Source of the DNA: Leclercia sp. S52
Lineage (GTDB): Bacteria > Pseudomonadota > Gammaproteobacteria > Enterobacterales > Enterobacteriaceae
DNA length: 64,000 nt
Reading direction: 5' to 3'
Assembly (NCBI RefSeq): GCF_039727615.1
Contig: NZ_CP152474.1
Location: 2,976,001-3,040,000, forward strand
Every line of letters begins with the position of its first letter. The first letter of the stretch is position 1. The position numbers and the translations under genes were made by a program. Positions 34,110-46,041 of the stretch are shown here, in pieces. The notes beneath the pieces were generated by a model. The model worked only from the letters and a program-made list of their open reading frames with translations. It was not told where the DNA came from and did not search any database.

Positions 34110-35369
34110 GTGGCAAGTGCAAACCGACTCACGATCTTCATCGTGGTCTTTATGCTGGCGGGCATTCTGTCCGGGGCAGTCATTCATGAGTATGCGTCTG
34201 CCGACGCAATCGCAGCCTGGTCAGACAATATCACTTTACTGACCGACATCTTTTTACGCCTGATTAAAATGGTCATTGCGCCGCTGGTGTTCAGCACCCT
34301 GACGGTGGGAAGTATGCGTCTGGGCGAGACCGCCACTATCGGCCGCGTAGGCGGTAAAGCGATGGTCTGGTTTATCAGCTCCTCGGTGCTTTCCATCCTG
34401 GTCGGGCTGTTTATTGTCACCCTGTTACATCCGGGCAGCGGCCTGAATCTGGCCATTCCGGCCGGGACGGTGGAGACCGGGCTGGCGACCAGCGGGATGT
34501 CGCTGAAAGGCTTTCTTTCCCACACCATCCCCACCAGCATTGCCGGGGCGATGGCCAATAACGAGATCCTGCAGATTGTGGTGTTCTCAATGTTCTTCGG
34601 CATTGGCGGCGCGTCGCTGGGGGAGAAATTTAATGCTCCGCTGGTCGCCGCGCTGGATGTGGTTTCCCACATTATGCTGAAAGTGACCGGCTACGTGATG
34701 TACGTTGCACCGCTGGCGATCTTCGCCGCCATCTCCTCGGTGATTGCCACCCAGGGGCTGGGGATTTTGCTTAACTACGCTTCGTTTATCGGCGGCTACT
34801 ATCTGGCGATCGTCCTCACCTGTCTGGTGCTGGTGGCGGTGGGGTATATGGTGCTGAAAAATGAGATCTTCCGCCTGGTGGGCATGCTGAAAGATCCGGT
34901 GCTGGTGGCCTTTACCACCAGCAGCTCCGAAGCGGCCTATCCGAAAACCCTGGAGCAGCTGACCCGCTTTGGCTGCTCGCGCAATATCGTCTCCTTTGTG
35001 CTGCCGATTGGGTATTCGTTTAATCTGGTGGGGTCGATGGTCTACTGCTCGTTTGCCTCGATGTTTATCGCCCAGGCGTACAATATTCAGCTGACGTTTT
35101 CGGAAATCACGGTGCTGATGTTGACCCTGATGCTGGCCTCAAAAGGCATTGCCGGGGTACCGCGCTCGGCGCTGGTGGTGCTGGCCGCGACGATCCCGAG
35201 TTTCCATATTCCGGTGGCGGGGATTTTGCTGTTAATGGGAATCGATCACTTCCTGGATATGGGACGTTCAGCGATTAACGTGTTGGGCAACGGCGTGGCG
35301 ACGGCGATGCTGGCGCAGAATGAGGGGCTGCTGGAGGATGAGGTTGAGCTGGCTAGCCAGGAAGGCTGA
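34110..35369 (+). CDS. Dicarboxylate/amino acid:cation symporter (DAACS family)
   Basis: A 419-residue transporter with the glutamate/dicarboxylate symporter fold. It has FLRLIKMVIAPLVFSTLTVG, the serine-rich hairpin AFTTSSSEAAYPKTLEQL and the helix-7 region LPIGYSFNLVGSMVYC. The family normally has an acidic residue in that unwound segment (NMDGT or NLDGS); here it is NLVGS, so cation coupling may differ. GTG at 34110 has TGAGG seven bases upstream; a TTG three bases earlier is an alternative. It is the only plus-strand gene within the chemotaxis cluster. Confidence 0.88.
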   Translation: MASANRLTIFIVVFMLAGILSGAVIHEYASADAIAAWSDNITLLTDIFLRLIKMVIAPLVFSTLTVGSMRLGETATIGRVGGKAMVWFISSSVLSILVGLFIVTLLHPGSGLNLAIPAGTVETGLATSGMSLKGFLSHTIPTSIAGAMANNEILQIVVFSMFFGIGGASLGEKFNAPLVAALDVVSHIMLKVTGYVMYVAPLAIFAAISSVIATQGLGILLNYASFIGGYYLAIVLTCLVLVAVGYMVLKNEIFRLVGMLKDPVLVAFTTSSSEAAYPKTLEQLTRFGCSRNIVSFVLPIGYSFNLVGSMVYCSFASMFIAQAYNIQLTFSEITVLMLTLMLASKGIAGVPRSALVVLAATIPSFHIPVAGILLLMGIDHFLDMGRSAINVLGNGVATAMLAQNEGLLEDEVELASQEG

Positions 35370-35389
35370 TTTCTTATTTAGACGTTGTG

Positions 35390-35745
35390 GAATTGTTCCG
35401 TTCACTTTATGTCCAGCAGAATATGAAATGAACGGAAGCTGTGAACGTGATAAGGGGGGCCACCGCGGCCCCCTTATCAATCCCCGCGGCCCCGCGACGA
35501 AATCGGTGCTTCGCACTACGCTCACCTCCCGACCTGACGCCTGCGGTCGGCTCAACTCGTGATTACTCGTCCCATCCATGGGACTCGCCCCTACGGGGCC
35601 AACGCAAGCGTTGTTCAAAATTGCTCCCGGCAATTTTGTCCTGTCTCGATTCGCCTCTGGCCGCCATCCCTGGCGTCCAGCTCTTGTCATCCGGTCTCCG
35701 GTTCGCCGATTTCAGCGGGGACTCAACACCCGTGCCACATTCAGG
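35390..35745. repeat. Long intergenic repeat, copy 2
   Basis: No gene is supported. The block opens with TTGTTCCGTTCACTTTA, contains GTGAACGTG and the palindrome AAGGGGG...CCCCCTT, and runs into GAAATCGGTGCTTCGC-like sequence, the same order of motifs as 9752-10040. The later part also contains GGGACTCGCCCCTACGGGGCC and an imperfect repeat of CCGGCAATTTTG. Confidence 0.55.
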
Positions 35746-35751
35746 CGACTG

Positions 35752-35905
35752 AGAAGCCGGGTGACGGCTTCGCCTTACCCGGCCTACAAAACCAACTGCA
35801 TGCAGGATCCGTAGGCCCGGCAAGCGCAGCGCCGCCGGGCGTTGCCGCATCAGGCACGGTGCGGCAATAAAAAAGCCGGGTGGCGGCTACGCCTTACCCG
35901 GCCTA
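35752..35905. repeat. Cluster of three REP units
   Basis: Three REP-like units occur in alternating orientation: GCCGGGTGACGGCTTCGCCTTACCCGGCC, an inverted copy with GGCAAGCGCAGCGCCGCC, and a third with GCCGGGTGGCGGCTACGCCTTACCC. They lie between convergent DAACS and cheW genes. Confidence 0.8.
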
Positions 35906-35925
35906 CAGACGAATGCGGTCTGATG

Positions 35926-35962
35926 CCCTCACCCCGACCCTCTCCCACAGGGAGAGGGAGCA
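35926..35962. repeat. Short palindromic repeat (CCCTCTCCC / GGGAGAGGG), second copy
   Basis: CCCTCACCCCGACCCTCTCC followed by CACAGGGAGAGGG is the same element as 9690-9735 in inverse orientation. Confidence 0.6.
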
Positions 35963-35966
35963 AACA

Positions 35967-35996
35967 CTAAAAACGGCAACAAAGCTGCCGTTTTGC
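35967..35996 (-). terminator. Intrinsic terminator after cheW
   Basis: On the minus strand AAAACGGCA and TGCCGTTTTT pair around a short loop, directly after the cheW stop, with a T-rich tail. Confidence 0.75.
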
Positions 35997-36002
35997 GTTT
36001 AT

Positions 36003-36506
36003 TTAGGCTACATGACTCGCCGCCACGTCCAGCAACGCCATCTCGTCGCTGTTCAGCAGCTTCTCGATATTCACCAGAATCAGCATACGGTCACCGAGCG
36101 CGCCCAGACCGGTCAGGTATTCGGTCGACAGCGTAACGGCAAATTCCGGTGCCGGGCGGATCTGCTCGGCGGTCAGGGACAGTACGTCAGATACCCCGTC
36201 AACCACGATCCCGACCACGCGCTGGCCGAGATTGAGCACGATCACCACGGTGTTGTCATCATACTCGACGTCGCCCTGGCTGAACTTCACGCGCAGGTCA
36301 ACGATAGGCACGATAACGCCACGCAGGTTGGTCACCCCTTTGATGAAATCTGGCGTGTTGGCAATGCGGGTCACCTGATCATAGCCACGGATTTCCTGCA
36401 CTTTCAGAATATCGATACCGTATTCTTCGTCACCTAAAGTGAAAACCAGGAATTCCTGCCCTGATGGCTCGCCGGCCAGCTTGGTTACATTACTCATACC
36501 GGTCAT
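36003..36506 (-). CDS. cheW: Chemotaxis coupling protein CheW
   Basis: 167 residues, the E. coli length, nearly identical to it through [20 protein letters not shown] and [21 protein letters not shown]. CheW links receptors to CheA in the polar arrays. Last gene of the motA-motB-cheA-cheW operon. In E. coli tar follows closely; here about 7.5 kb of fimbrial and transporter genes intervene. Confidence 0.98.
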   Translation of the reverse strand: MTGMSNVTKLAGEPSGQEFLVFTLGDEEYGIDILKVQEIRGYDQVTRIANTPDFIKGVTNLRGVIVPIVDLRVKFSQGDVEYDDNTVVIVLNLGQRVVGIVVDGVSDVLSLTAEQIRPAPEFAVTLSTEYLTGLGALGDRMLILVNIEKLLNSDEMALLDVAASHVA

Positions 36507-36527
36507 TTTTTTACCTTCTTAACTGAA

Positions 36528-38549
36528 TCAGGCGGCTGTGTGCGCCATACGTTGTTCACGATTTAATCCCTGAAGCGCCGAAACATCGACGATCAGCGCC
36601 ACGCTACCATCACCCAGGATGGTGGCGGCTGAAATGCCTGGTACCTTGCGGTAGTTGCTCTCAAGGTTCTTCACCACCACCTGATGCTGACCAATCAGCT
36701 GATCGACCAGCAGGGCATAGCGGCGGCCCGCGCTTTGCAGGATCACCACGATCCCCTGCGTGGCTTCGGTTTTGGCGCCGTCCACGTCGAACACTTTCCA
36801 CAGCTCCACCAGCGGCAGGTATTCACCACGCACTTCCAGCACGCGCTCACCGCCCGCCAGCGGATGTAAATCTTCTTCACGCGGCTGGAGTGACTCCATC
36901 ACCGCGTTCAGCGGCAGGATAAACACTTCGTCCGCCACTTTGACCGACATACCGTCGAGGATCGCCAGCGTCAGCGGCAGCAGGATACGGATGGTGGTAC
37001 CGGAGCCCTGCTTCGACTTGATCTCAACGTGGCCACCCATCTCCTGGATGTTACGTTTCACCACGTCCATACCTACGCCACGGCCGGAAACGTCCGTCAC
37101 CTGCTCGGCGGTGGAGAAGCCCGGCGCGAAGATCAGCATGCCCACTTCTTCGTCGGTCATGTTTTCGTTGACCGCCATTCCCTGCGACATCGCTTTCGCG
37201 AGGATACGCTCACGGTTCAGGCCCGCGCCGTCGTCGGTCACTTCGATGCAGATGTTCCCGCCCTGATGCTCCGCAGAAAGGATCAGGTTGCCCACCGGGG
37301 ATTTCCCTGCGGCAACGCGGTTTTCTGGCAATTCAATACCGTGATCGAGGCTGTTACGCACCAGGTGCGTTAACGGGTCGATAATGCGCTCAATCAGGCT
37401 CTTATCCAGCTCGGTGGAGCTGCCCATCAGCGTCAGTTCGATCTGCTTATTCAGCTTAGTGGCCAGGTCACGCACCAGACGCGGGAAGCGGCTGAAGACG
37501 TACTCCATCGGCATCATACGGATGGACATCACCGATTCCTGCAGGTCGCGGGCGTTGCGCTGCAGCTGGCCCATGCTGGTGATCAGATCTCCGTGGTTCA
37601 CCGGATCCAGCTCGTTAGAACGCTGGGCCAGCATCGACTGGGTGATCACCAGTTCGCCGACCAGGTTGATCAGCTGATCCACCTTCTCAACGGCCACGCG
37701 GATACTGGTCGATTCACTGGAGCGGGCGGCTGGTTTTTCGCGTTCGCCGCGGTTTGGCGCAGCAGCTTCGCCCGGAACGGCTTTCAGTACTGGCGCAGCA
37801 GGCGCCACGGCAGGAACCGCCGGGGCGGCTTCAACGACCTCAGCCACTTCGGCAGCAGGCGCATCCGCTACCGCTTCAAAGTCGATCTGTTCAGGCTCGA
37901 TCACGAAACAGAGCACCGCGACCACGTCATCTTTGCTGATGCCGCCATCGAGGGTGGCGGCCAGGGTGTCCTTGCCCTTCACCACGTTGCTCAGGGTTGC
38001 CAGATTGCTCAGCTCTTCTTCCAGCAGATTCACTTCGCTCTCTTTCAGGCCTGAGAGCACCACGCGTACGCGGTCGTCTGCGGCTGGCGCGGCGCTCGGC
38101 GCGGCGTCAACGACGCTCAGTTTCGCCGGGCTGACGGCAACGGCGGCCGTCTCGCCTTTGGCTTCCAGCGCTAACTGACGCAGGGCCTGGCAGATATATT
38201 CAAAGCTGGCAGCATCCGGCTCTTGCGAGCTTTTATAGGCATCGAGCTGTTCCTGCATAATATCTTTCGTTTCCAAAAACAGGTTAATAATGTCGGTATT
38301 GAGCTGCATCTCACCGCGTCGGGCCTCATCCAGCAGGTTCTCCATCAGATGGGTGGTCTCCTGCAGAATGGTAAAGCCAAACGTACCGGCGCCTCCTTTT
38401 ATGGAGTGGGCTGCACGAAATATGGCGTTGAGCTGCTCTGAATCCGGTGCCTCAGGCACCAGGTCCAGCAGATGTTGCTCCATATCCGCCAACAGTTCGT
38501 CGGCTTCATCAAAAAACGTCTGGTAAAAATCGCTAATATCCATGCTCAC
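36528..38549 (-). CDS. cheA: Chemotaxis sensor kinase CheA
   Basis: 673 residues, longer than the 654 of E. coli; the excess is in the Ala/Pro-rich linkers (AVADAPAAEVAEVVEAAPAV and following). Domains in order are HPt with phospho-acceptor H48 (RAAHSIKGG), the P2 CheY/CheB-binding domain, dimerisation helices, HATPase with NSLDHGIE and GRGVGMDVVK, and a C-terminal CheW-like domain. It phosphorylates CheY and CheB. Lies 21 bases upstream of cheW. Confidence 0.98.
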   Translation of the reverse strand: MSMDISDFYQTFFDEADELLADMEQHLLDLVPEAPDSEQLNAIFRAAHSIKGGAGTFGFTILQETTHLMENLLDEARRGEMQLNTDIINLFLETKDIMQEQLDAYKSSQEPDAASFEYICQALRQLALEAKGETAAVAVSPAKLSVVDAAPSAAPAADDRVRVVLSGLKESEVNLLEEELSNLATLSNVVKGKDTLAATLDGGISKDDVVAVLCFVIEPEQIDFEAVADAPAAEVAEVVEAAPAVPAVAPAAPVLKAVPGEAAAPNRGEREKPAARSSESTSIRVAVEKVDQLINLVGELVITQSMLAQRSNELDPVNHGDLITSMGQLQRNARDLQESVMSIRMMPMEYVFSRFPRLVRDLATKLNKQIELTLMGSSTELDKSLIERIIDPLTHLVRNSLDHGIELPENRVAAGKSPVGNLILSAEHQGGNICIEVTDDGAGLNRERILAKAMSQGMAVNENMTDEEVGMLIFAPGFSTAEQVTDVSGRGVGMDVVKRNIQEMGGHVEIKSKQGSGTTIRILLPLTLAILDGMSVKVADEVFILPLNAVMESLQPREEDLHPLAGGERVLEVRGEYLPLVELWKVFDVDGAKTEATQGIVVILQSAGRRYALLVDQLIGQHQVVVKNLESNYRKVPGISAATILGDGSVALIVDVSALQGLNREQRMAHTAA

Positions 38550-38553
38550 GCTA

Positions 38554-39483
38554 TCACCTCGGATTGGCTGGTGGCGATGTTGGAACGGCAGCCGAAGACA
38601 CAGGGTCTGGCTGTTTTAAATCATCCAGTGACTCATTCTGGCTTTCGGCGTTTTCGTGCAGGATGGCCTGCTCCGCCTGCTTGTTGAGCACTAAGAGACT
38701 AATTCGACGGTTGATGGCATCTTCCGGCCCGCGGTCGGTCATGCGCATGGTTGCGGCCATGCCGACGACCCGCAGCACCTTGCCATCGTCCAGCCCGCCG
38801 ATCACCAGCTCACGACGGGATGCGTTAGCACGATCCGCAGAGAGCTCCCAGTTGCTGTACCCTTTTTCGCCGCCGGCGTAAGGGAAGTCATCGGTGTGAC
38901 CGGAAAGACTGACTCGGTTAGGGATCCCGTTCAACACCGGGGCAATCCCGCGCAGGATGTCGCGCATATAGGGTTCCACTTCGGCGCTGCCGGTTTTAAA
39001 CATTGGACGGTTCTGGCTATCGATAATCTGAATGCGCAGACCCTCCTGAACAAGATCGATCTTCAGGTGCGGACGCAGGGCACGCAGCTTGGGATCCGCT
39101 TCGATCAGCTGATCCAGATCGCCACGCAGTTTCTTCAGGCGCGCCTGCTCCATGCGTTTTTTCAGCTCGTCGACGTTAGGCTCGCGTTTCACTTCACCCT
39201 GCTTTTGGGTGTAGTCATCTCCACCGCCCGGGATCGGGCTATCGCTGTTGGAGATACGCGGACCCGTCGACACCGCCGTTGCCAGCGGGGTACGGAAATA
39301 CTCTGCTATCTGAATCAGCTCTTTCGGGCTGGAGATAGAGATCAGCCACATCACCAGGAAGAACGCCATCATCGCGGTCATAAAGTCCGCATAGGCGATC
39401 TTCCAGGAGCCATGGGAGCCTCCCCCATGCCCTTTGTGCTTGCGCTTTTTGACTATGACGATGGGATGGGACTGGTTTTTCAT
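38554..39483 (-). CDS. motB: Flagellar motor stator protein MotB
   Basis: 309 residues with one membrane helix carrying the proton-path aspartate D33 ([21 protein letters not shown]), then a plug/linker and a C-terminal OmpA-like peptidoglycan-binding domain ([14 protein letters not shown]). With MotA it forms the proton-driven stator. The start overlaps the motA stop by 4 bases. Confidence 0.98.
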   Translation of the reverse strand: MKNQSHPIVIVKKRKHKGHGGGSHGSWKIAYADFMTAMMAFFLVMWLISISSPKELIQIAEYFRTPLATAVSTGPRISNSDSPIPGGGDDYTQKQGEVKREPNVDELKKRMEQARLKKLRGDLDQLIEADPKLRALRPHLKIDLVQEGLRIQIIDSQNRPMFKTGSAEVEPYMRDILRGIAPVLNGIPNRVSLSGHTDDFPYAGGEKGYSNWELSADRANASRRELVIGGLDDGKVLRVVGMAATMRMTDRGPEDAINRRISLLVLNKQAEQAILHENAESQNESLDDLKQPDPVSSAAVPTSPPANPR

Positions 39484-40367
39484 GCGTCCTCAGTGCTCGT
39501 CTGCTGGTTTGGGTTCTTCACCGCGCGCACGTGCTCTTCGAGCTCGATGAACGACGGACGCTCGCTGGAGTACAGGGTTTTACGGCCAAACTCTACCGCG
39601 ATCGGCGGAGCATAACCGTTCAGGTTGGAGAGCAGCGTGATTTTGACGCACTGCATCATTTTGGTGGTTTCAGCACTCTTCTGGCGTAATACGGTCGCCA
39701 GTGGAGAGATAAAACCGTACGCCAGCAGGATCCCGAGGAAGGTCCCCACCATGGCGTGGGCAATCAGCGCCCCCAGCTCGGCCGCCGGACGATCCGCAGA
39801 GGCCAGAGCGTGTACAACCCCCATTACCGCCGCAACGATACCGAATGCCGGCAAGGAGTCGCCCACCATTGCCAGGCTGTTGGCCGGCACTTCCGCTTCG
39901 TTTTCGTGGGTTTCGATCTCTTCGTCCATCAGCGCTTCGATTTCGAAGGTGTTCATGTTGCCGCTGATGATCAGACGCAGATAGTCGACGATAAATTCGA
40001 GCATCATCGAATCCGCAAGGATCCGCGGATAGCTGGCGAAGATTTCGCTCTCTTTCGGATTCTCAATGTCGCGTTCCAGGGAGAACATCCCCTGTTGACG
40101 TGACTTGGCCATCAGGCGATAGAGCAGCGCCAGCAGGTCCATATACATACTTTTGGTGTATTTCGAACGGCGGAACAGTAACGGCAACGCTTTTAACGTT
40201 CCCTTGATCGCCTTGCCGTTGTTGCCAACGATAAACGCCCCTACCCCTGCACCACCGATTATGATCAGTTCGGCCGGTTGATAGAGTGCCCCAAGGTGCC
40301 CGCCGGTCATCATATAACCGCCGAAAACTGTACCGAGAACTACCAGGTAACCTAATACGATAAGCAC
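39480..40367 (-). CDS. motA: Flagellar motor stator protein MotA
   Basis: 295 residues, the E. coli length, starting at a GTG (40367). It has four membrane helices and a large cytoplasmic loop with the charged residues that contact FliG ([19 protein letters not shown]). First gene of the mocha operon; I could not find a convincing sigma-28 promoter in the 67 bases before the flhC terminator. Confidence 0.98.
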   Translation of the reverse strand: MLIVLGYLVVLGTVFGGYMMTGGHLGALYQPAELIIIGGAGVGAFIVGNNGKAIKGTLKALPLLFRRSKYTKSMYMDLLALLYRLMAKSRQQGMFSLERDIENPKESEIFASYPRILADSMMLEFIVDYLRLIISGNMNTFEIEALMDEEIETHENEAEVPANSLAMVGDSLPAFGIVAAVMGVVHALASADRPAAELGALIAHAMVGTFLGILLAYGFISPLATVLRQKSAETTKMMQCVKITLLSNLNGYAPPIAVEFGRKTLYSSERPSFIELEEHVRAVKNPNQQTSTEDA

Positions 40368-40434
40368 GACATCATCCTTCCGCTAGTGACTTTAGCCAGG
40401 AGACAGAGTTCGGGAGTTTAGCCGTCCGTGGGGC

Positions 40435-40467
40435 AAAAAAAAGCAGCGGTAATTTCTTACCGCTGCT
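40435..40467 (-). terminator. Strong intrinsic terminator after flhDC
   Basis: On the minus strand AGCAGCGGTAA and TTACCGCTGCT form a perfect 11-bp stem with a GAAA loop, followed by eight T, 24 bases past the flhC stop. It separates flhDC from motA. Confidence 0.9.
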
Positions 40468-40490
40468 GGAGTCTTGCCCGTGGGGTCGGG

Positions 40491-41069
40491 TTAAACAGCC
40501 TGTTTGATCTGTTCATCCAGCAGTTGTGGATTACTATCGGCAACATCCCGGGAAAGTTTACGTCTTTTTACCGCGCGAGACGGTGGTTGGCACAAACTGC
40601 AGGCAAAGCTGCCAGCGGGCTGATGTGCGTGGGTGATAAAGTTACCGCTGCAGCAGTTGCAGCGAGACAACTCAAGCAATCCGCTTTCAACAAAACGCAC
40701 CAGCGTCCATGCACGGGTCAGTGCCAGCAAAGGGCCCTCTTCAGGCTGCGGACACTGCTCGAGGTAAAGTTTGTACGCTTTAATCACCGCATCAACGCCG
40801 CTGCATAAGCCGGTCCTGAGCAGATACTGCCAGGCATTACAGAACATGGAAGCATGAATATTCTGCTCCCACGTCATAAACCAGTCGGTGGAGAATGGCA
40901 GCATGCCTTTTGGCGGCGGGCTACCACGTAATTCTTTGTACAGTTTGATAAGACGACCACGGCTCAGCTGTGTCTCGCTTTCAAGCATCTGCAAACGAGC
41001 ACCAAGCGTAATCAGTTCCATCGCCAGTTGAATGTCACGCGCTTCCTGAACAATGCTCTTCTCACTCAT
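40491..41069 (-). CDS. flhC: Flagellar master transcriptional activator subunit FlhC
   Basis: 192 residues with the zinc-binding cysteines in RCNCCSGNF and [11 protein letters not shown]. With FlhD it forms the FlhD4C2 activator of class II flagellar promoters. It starts 2 bases after the flhD stop and ends at a strong terminator. Confidence 0.98.
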   Translation of the reverse strand: MSEKSIVQEARDIQLAMELITLGARLQMLESETQLSRGRLIKLYKELRGSPPPKGMLPFSTDWFMTWEQNIHASMFCNAWQYLLRTGLCSGVDAVIKAYKLYLEQCPQPEEGPLLALTRAWTLVRFVESGLLELSRCNCCSGNFITHAHQPAGSFACSLCQPPSRAVKRRKLSRDVADSNPQLLDEQIKQAV

Positions 41070-41071
41070 GA

Positions 41072-41422
41072 TTACGCTCTTTTCTTACGGGCTGCGTCAT
41101 CAGGCTGGCTGATTTCGTTAAGCAAACGAGTAGAAAGCAAAATACCGGTGTGAACCTGCTGCAGATCGTCCACGCGGGACTCCTGAGTCAGCTGCGTCAC
41201 AGTCTGGTGATTATCGAAACGGAACTGGCACACTAACTGGTTAGTTTCAGCCAGTTTAACCATCTGTGGCAGCGTTAAACCGCCAAGCGTTGTTGCCATC
41301 TCTTCCTGAATACCCAGACGGAACATTGCAGAGGCTTTGTCCTGGCTAATCAAACGTTGTGCAAGCAATAAATATGACAGGTTGATGTCATAAATGTGTT
41401 TTAGCAATTCGGATGTGTTCAT
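41072..41422 (-). CDS. flhD: Flagellar master transcriptional activator subunit FlhD
   Basis: 116 residues, the helical partner of FlhC ([25 protein letters not shown]), with DNA-contact residues in the [14 protein letters not shown] region. First gene of the flhDC class I operon. The long upstream region holds a perfect CRP site at the distance seen in E. coli. Confidence 0.98.
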   Translation of the reverse strand: MNTSELLKHIYDINLSYLLLAQRLISQDKASAMFRLGIQEEMATTLGGLTLPQMVKLAETNQLVCQFRFDNHQTVTQLTQESRVDDLQQVHTGILLSTRLLNEISQPDDAARKKRA

Positions 41423-42211
41423 TTATTCCTTCCCGAATAACACTCTATTCTTGTGCGGTAGACCGCACCCCGTGATGTCGCCGGGAAAACCCCGGTAAAA
41501 AAAAGAAGAAAAGGCTAAAACGCATAGTTGAATTAAGTTTTGTATTGATGAATCACGTAAAGAAAAACAAAAATTGCTTTCTGACAGTTATCACTTCTTA
41601 CAATTAACTAAGATTTTTCCTAATTCGGTGCAACTCTACCCGTCCGGTGTAGGACATACAATGCAGCCCCGCCCAAAATTTAAAATAAATGTGATCCACG
41701 TCACATAATTTAAGTGAATTAGAACCAAAAATCCATCAGTATCACTTCTAAATTGTTTACATTTTGAGCAAATAGCACCCGGATATATTCTGTATGGCCG
41801 AATATTCATGCACAAGTATGAACTAACCCGGCACGTTACTTGCCGGGGGTTGACAAGTTACAACTTTGCTAAAACCCAAAACATATCTAAGATAGAAACA
41901 GCCAATTAAGTGCTTGAAATTACATGATTAAAGTCAAACTGAATCCGTAAGTATTTTCTTTCGTTTGCGCCAGGGCAAATGTTGCAGAGGGGTTAATCCC
42001 CTTGTTTTTACCGGGAATTTATATGTATGATTTCCGTTAAGAACACGGTTTTACCCCCCTCAGGAGGGTTTAGCGCTATTCATTACATAAGAATATTTAA
42101 TGAATAATTATGATAAGCATCACATGTCTGTCACCTTCCCCCCTTGCGCAGGCAAAAAAATCGCGCTAATGCTGAGGAAACGTTAATGGACAGATGCGTC
42201 CGGAGGGTAAA
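41423..42211. promoter_or_regulatory. flhDC-uspC divergent intergenic region with CRP site
   Basis: This 790-base gap has no supported ORF. A perfect CRP palindrome, TGTGA-TCCACG-TCACA, lies at 41690-41705, about 270 bases before flhD, where the E. coli flhDC CRP site also lies relative to a roughly 200-base leader. A hairpin AGGGGTTAATCCCCTTGTTTTT near 41988 resembles a plus-strand terminator with no gene ahead of it. The rest is AT-rich and probably binds further flhDC regulators that I cannot place. Confidence 0.75.
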
Positions 42212-42640
42212 ATGAGTTACTCCCATATCCTTGTTTCTGTTTCTATTTCCCCCGAAAGCCATCAACTGGTGGCCAAAGCTGTCGCCATCGCCCGGCCGAC
42301 CCAGGCGCGCATCACTCTGGTCACACTGTCCGCGGAACCTGAGATGTACAATCAGCTGGCCGCCCCGATGCTGGAAGATATTCGTAGCGTACTTCAGGAA
42401 GAAACCCAGCAATTTCTGGACGATCTTATTACGCGTGCAGAATATCCCATTGCACAAACACTCTGTGCGACAGGTGAATTAAGTGAGCGAATATTTGATA
42501 TATGTCAAAAGCAGAAGGTAGACCTGGTCATTTGCGGAAATCATAACCACAGTTTTTTTTCACGGGCAGCCTGTTCCGCAAAAACAATAGTTAGCAACAG
42601 TAAAGTGGATGTGCTGTTAATTCCACTCAACGCAGTTTAA
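42212..42640 (+). CDS. uspC: Universal stress protein UspC
   Basis: 142 residues from MSYSHILVSVSISPES, matching E. coli UspC in length and position between flhDC and otsA. It is a Usp-fold protein with GELSERIFDICQKQKVDLVICGNH. UspC has been linked to osmotic-stress signalling and motility in E. coli. An upstream in-frame ATG at 42194 is not supported; GGAGGG precedes the chosen ATG. Confidence 0.94.
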   Translation: MSYSHILVSVSISPESHQLVAKAVAIARPTQARITLVTLSAEPEMYNQLAAPMLEDIRSVLQEETQQFLDDLITRAEYPIAQTLCATGELSERIFDICQKQKVDLVICGNHNHSFFSRAACSAKTIVSNSKVDVLLIPLNAV

Positions 42641-42660
42641 TACGCTGAGTGGAATATTTA

Positions 42661-44907
<2,247 letters not shown>

Positions 44908-44962
44908 TTAACATCTCAGTAGCAGTGTAAGTATAGACAGTGTGACGGCGCTCGCCATTTGA

Positions 44963-44999
44963 CAACCCCCTTCCCGCTGCGGCTGGAAAGGGGGTTAAG
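44963..44999 (-). terminator. Stable hairpin after araH, possible terminator
   Basis: AACCCCCTT...AAGGGGGTT forms a long GC-rich stem about 50 bases past the araH stop and before otsB. There is no T tract, so termination is uncertain. Confidence 0.45.
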
Positions 45000-45046
45000 G
45001 TCGCGACTACACTTAAAAGTTAGGTCGCGGAAGGCAGGAAAACGGG

Positions 45047-46027
45047 TTAAAGGGTACGCTTAGCTTTTTGTTTGTAACGGTCGAAGATCACCGCTGCAAG
45101 CAGGATCAGGCCACGTACCACGTACTGCGAGAACGGGGAGATGTTTAACAGGTTCATGGCGTTCTCGACGGTCCCCAGAATCAGGATCCCCGCCACCACA
45201 TATGAGATTTTTCCGATGCCGCCTTTCAGCGATACGCCGCCTAAAACGCAGGCAGAGATAACGATCAGCTCATAACCGATGGAGGTCATCGGCTGGCCGC
45301 TGGTCATACGCGAAGCCAGGATAATCCCCGCCGCCGCCGAGACCAGACCGGAGAGCACGAAGATAATAATCTTGGTGCGAACCACCGGAACACCGGCCAG
45401 ACGCGCCGCCTCTTCATTACCGCCAATCGCCAGGGTATTACGGCCAAAGGTGGTTCTGTTCAGCAGGAATCCAAAGATAATCAGACAGCCGACGGTCAGC
45501 CAGATAGGCGCAGGCAGACCGAGCCAGTTGGCGTAGCCGAGGGTGAAGAAGCGCTCGTCTTCAATCCCCACCGCTTTACCGTCAGAGATGATATAGGCCA
45601 GTCCGCGCACGATCTGCATGGTAGCAAGGGTGGTGATCAGGGCGTTGATTTTCAGGCGCGCAATCACGAAGCCGTTCACCAGCCCGCTGAGCACCCCGAG
45701 CAGCAGCCCGGCCGCCACGCCAATCCACAGGCTTTCGGTCATGTTGATGACCACCGCGGTCGTTACCCCGGCGCAGGCGATAACCGAGGCCACCGACAGG
45801 TCGAAGTCGCCGGACGCCAGGCAGAACAGCATCCCGCAGGCGACCATCCCGGACATGGAGATCGCCAGACCCAGCCCCTTCATATTAATGAAGGTGGCAA
45901 AGTTAGGTACAAAGATGGCGCAGCCGAGGAACAGCACGGCGAAGACCACCAGCATGCCGTATTGATCCCAAATCCGCCCAAAGCTGAAGGCCGATTTCGG
46001 CGCTCCGGATGTAGTGACAGAGGACAT
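45047..46027 (-). CDS. araH: L-arabinose ABC transporter permease AraH
   Basis: 326 residues with about ten membrane helices of the BPD_transp_2 (sugar) permease type and the coupling segment FGRNTLAIGGNEEAARLAGV. It forms the inner-membrane channel of the AraFGH arabinose importer. Last gene of araFGH, 14 bases after araG. Confidence 0.98.
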   Translation of the reverse strand: MSSVTTSGAPKSAFSFGRIWDQYGMLVVFAVLFLGCAIFVPNFATFINMKGLGLAISMSGMVACGMLFCLASGDFDLSVASVIACAGVTTAVVINMTESLWIGVAAGLLLGVLSGLVNGFVIARLKINALITTLATMQIVRGLAYIISDGKAVGIEDERFFTLGYANWLGLPAPIWLTVGCLIIFGFLLNRTTFGRNTLAIGGNEEAARLAGVPVVRTKIIIFVLSGLVSAAAGIILASRMTSGQPMTSIGYELIVISACVLGGVSLKGGIGKISYVVAGILILGTVENAMNLLNISPFSQYVVRGLILLAAVIFDRYKQKAKRTL

Positions 46028-46041
46028 CTTATTCTCCTTAC

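Noticed and set aside
35268..35870. Several overlapping ORFs of 80-140 codons between the DAACS gene and cheW
   Set aside because: They overlap repeats and each other on both strands and carry no recognisable domain.
40368..40434. Sigma-28 promoter before motA
   Set aside because: TAAA is present on the minus strand but no GCCGATAA-like -10 follows at 15 bases; not reported as a feature.
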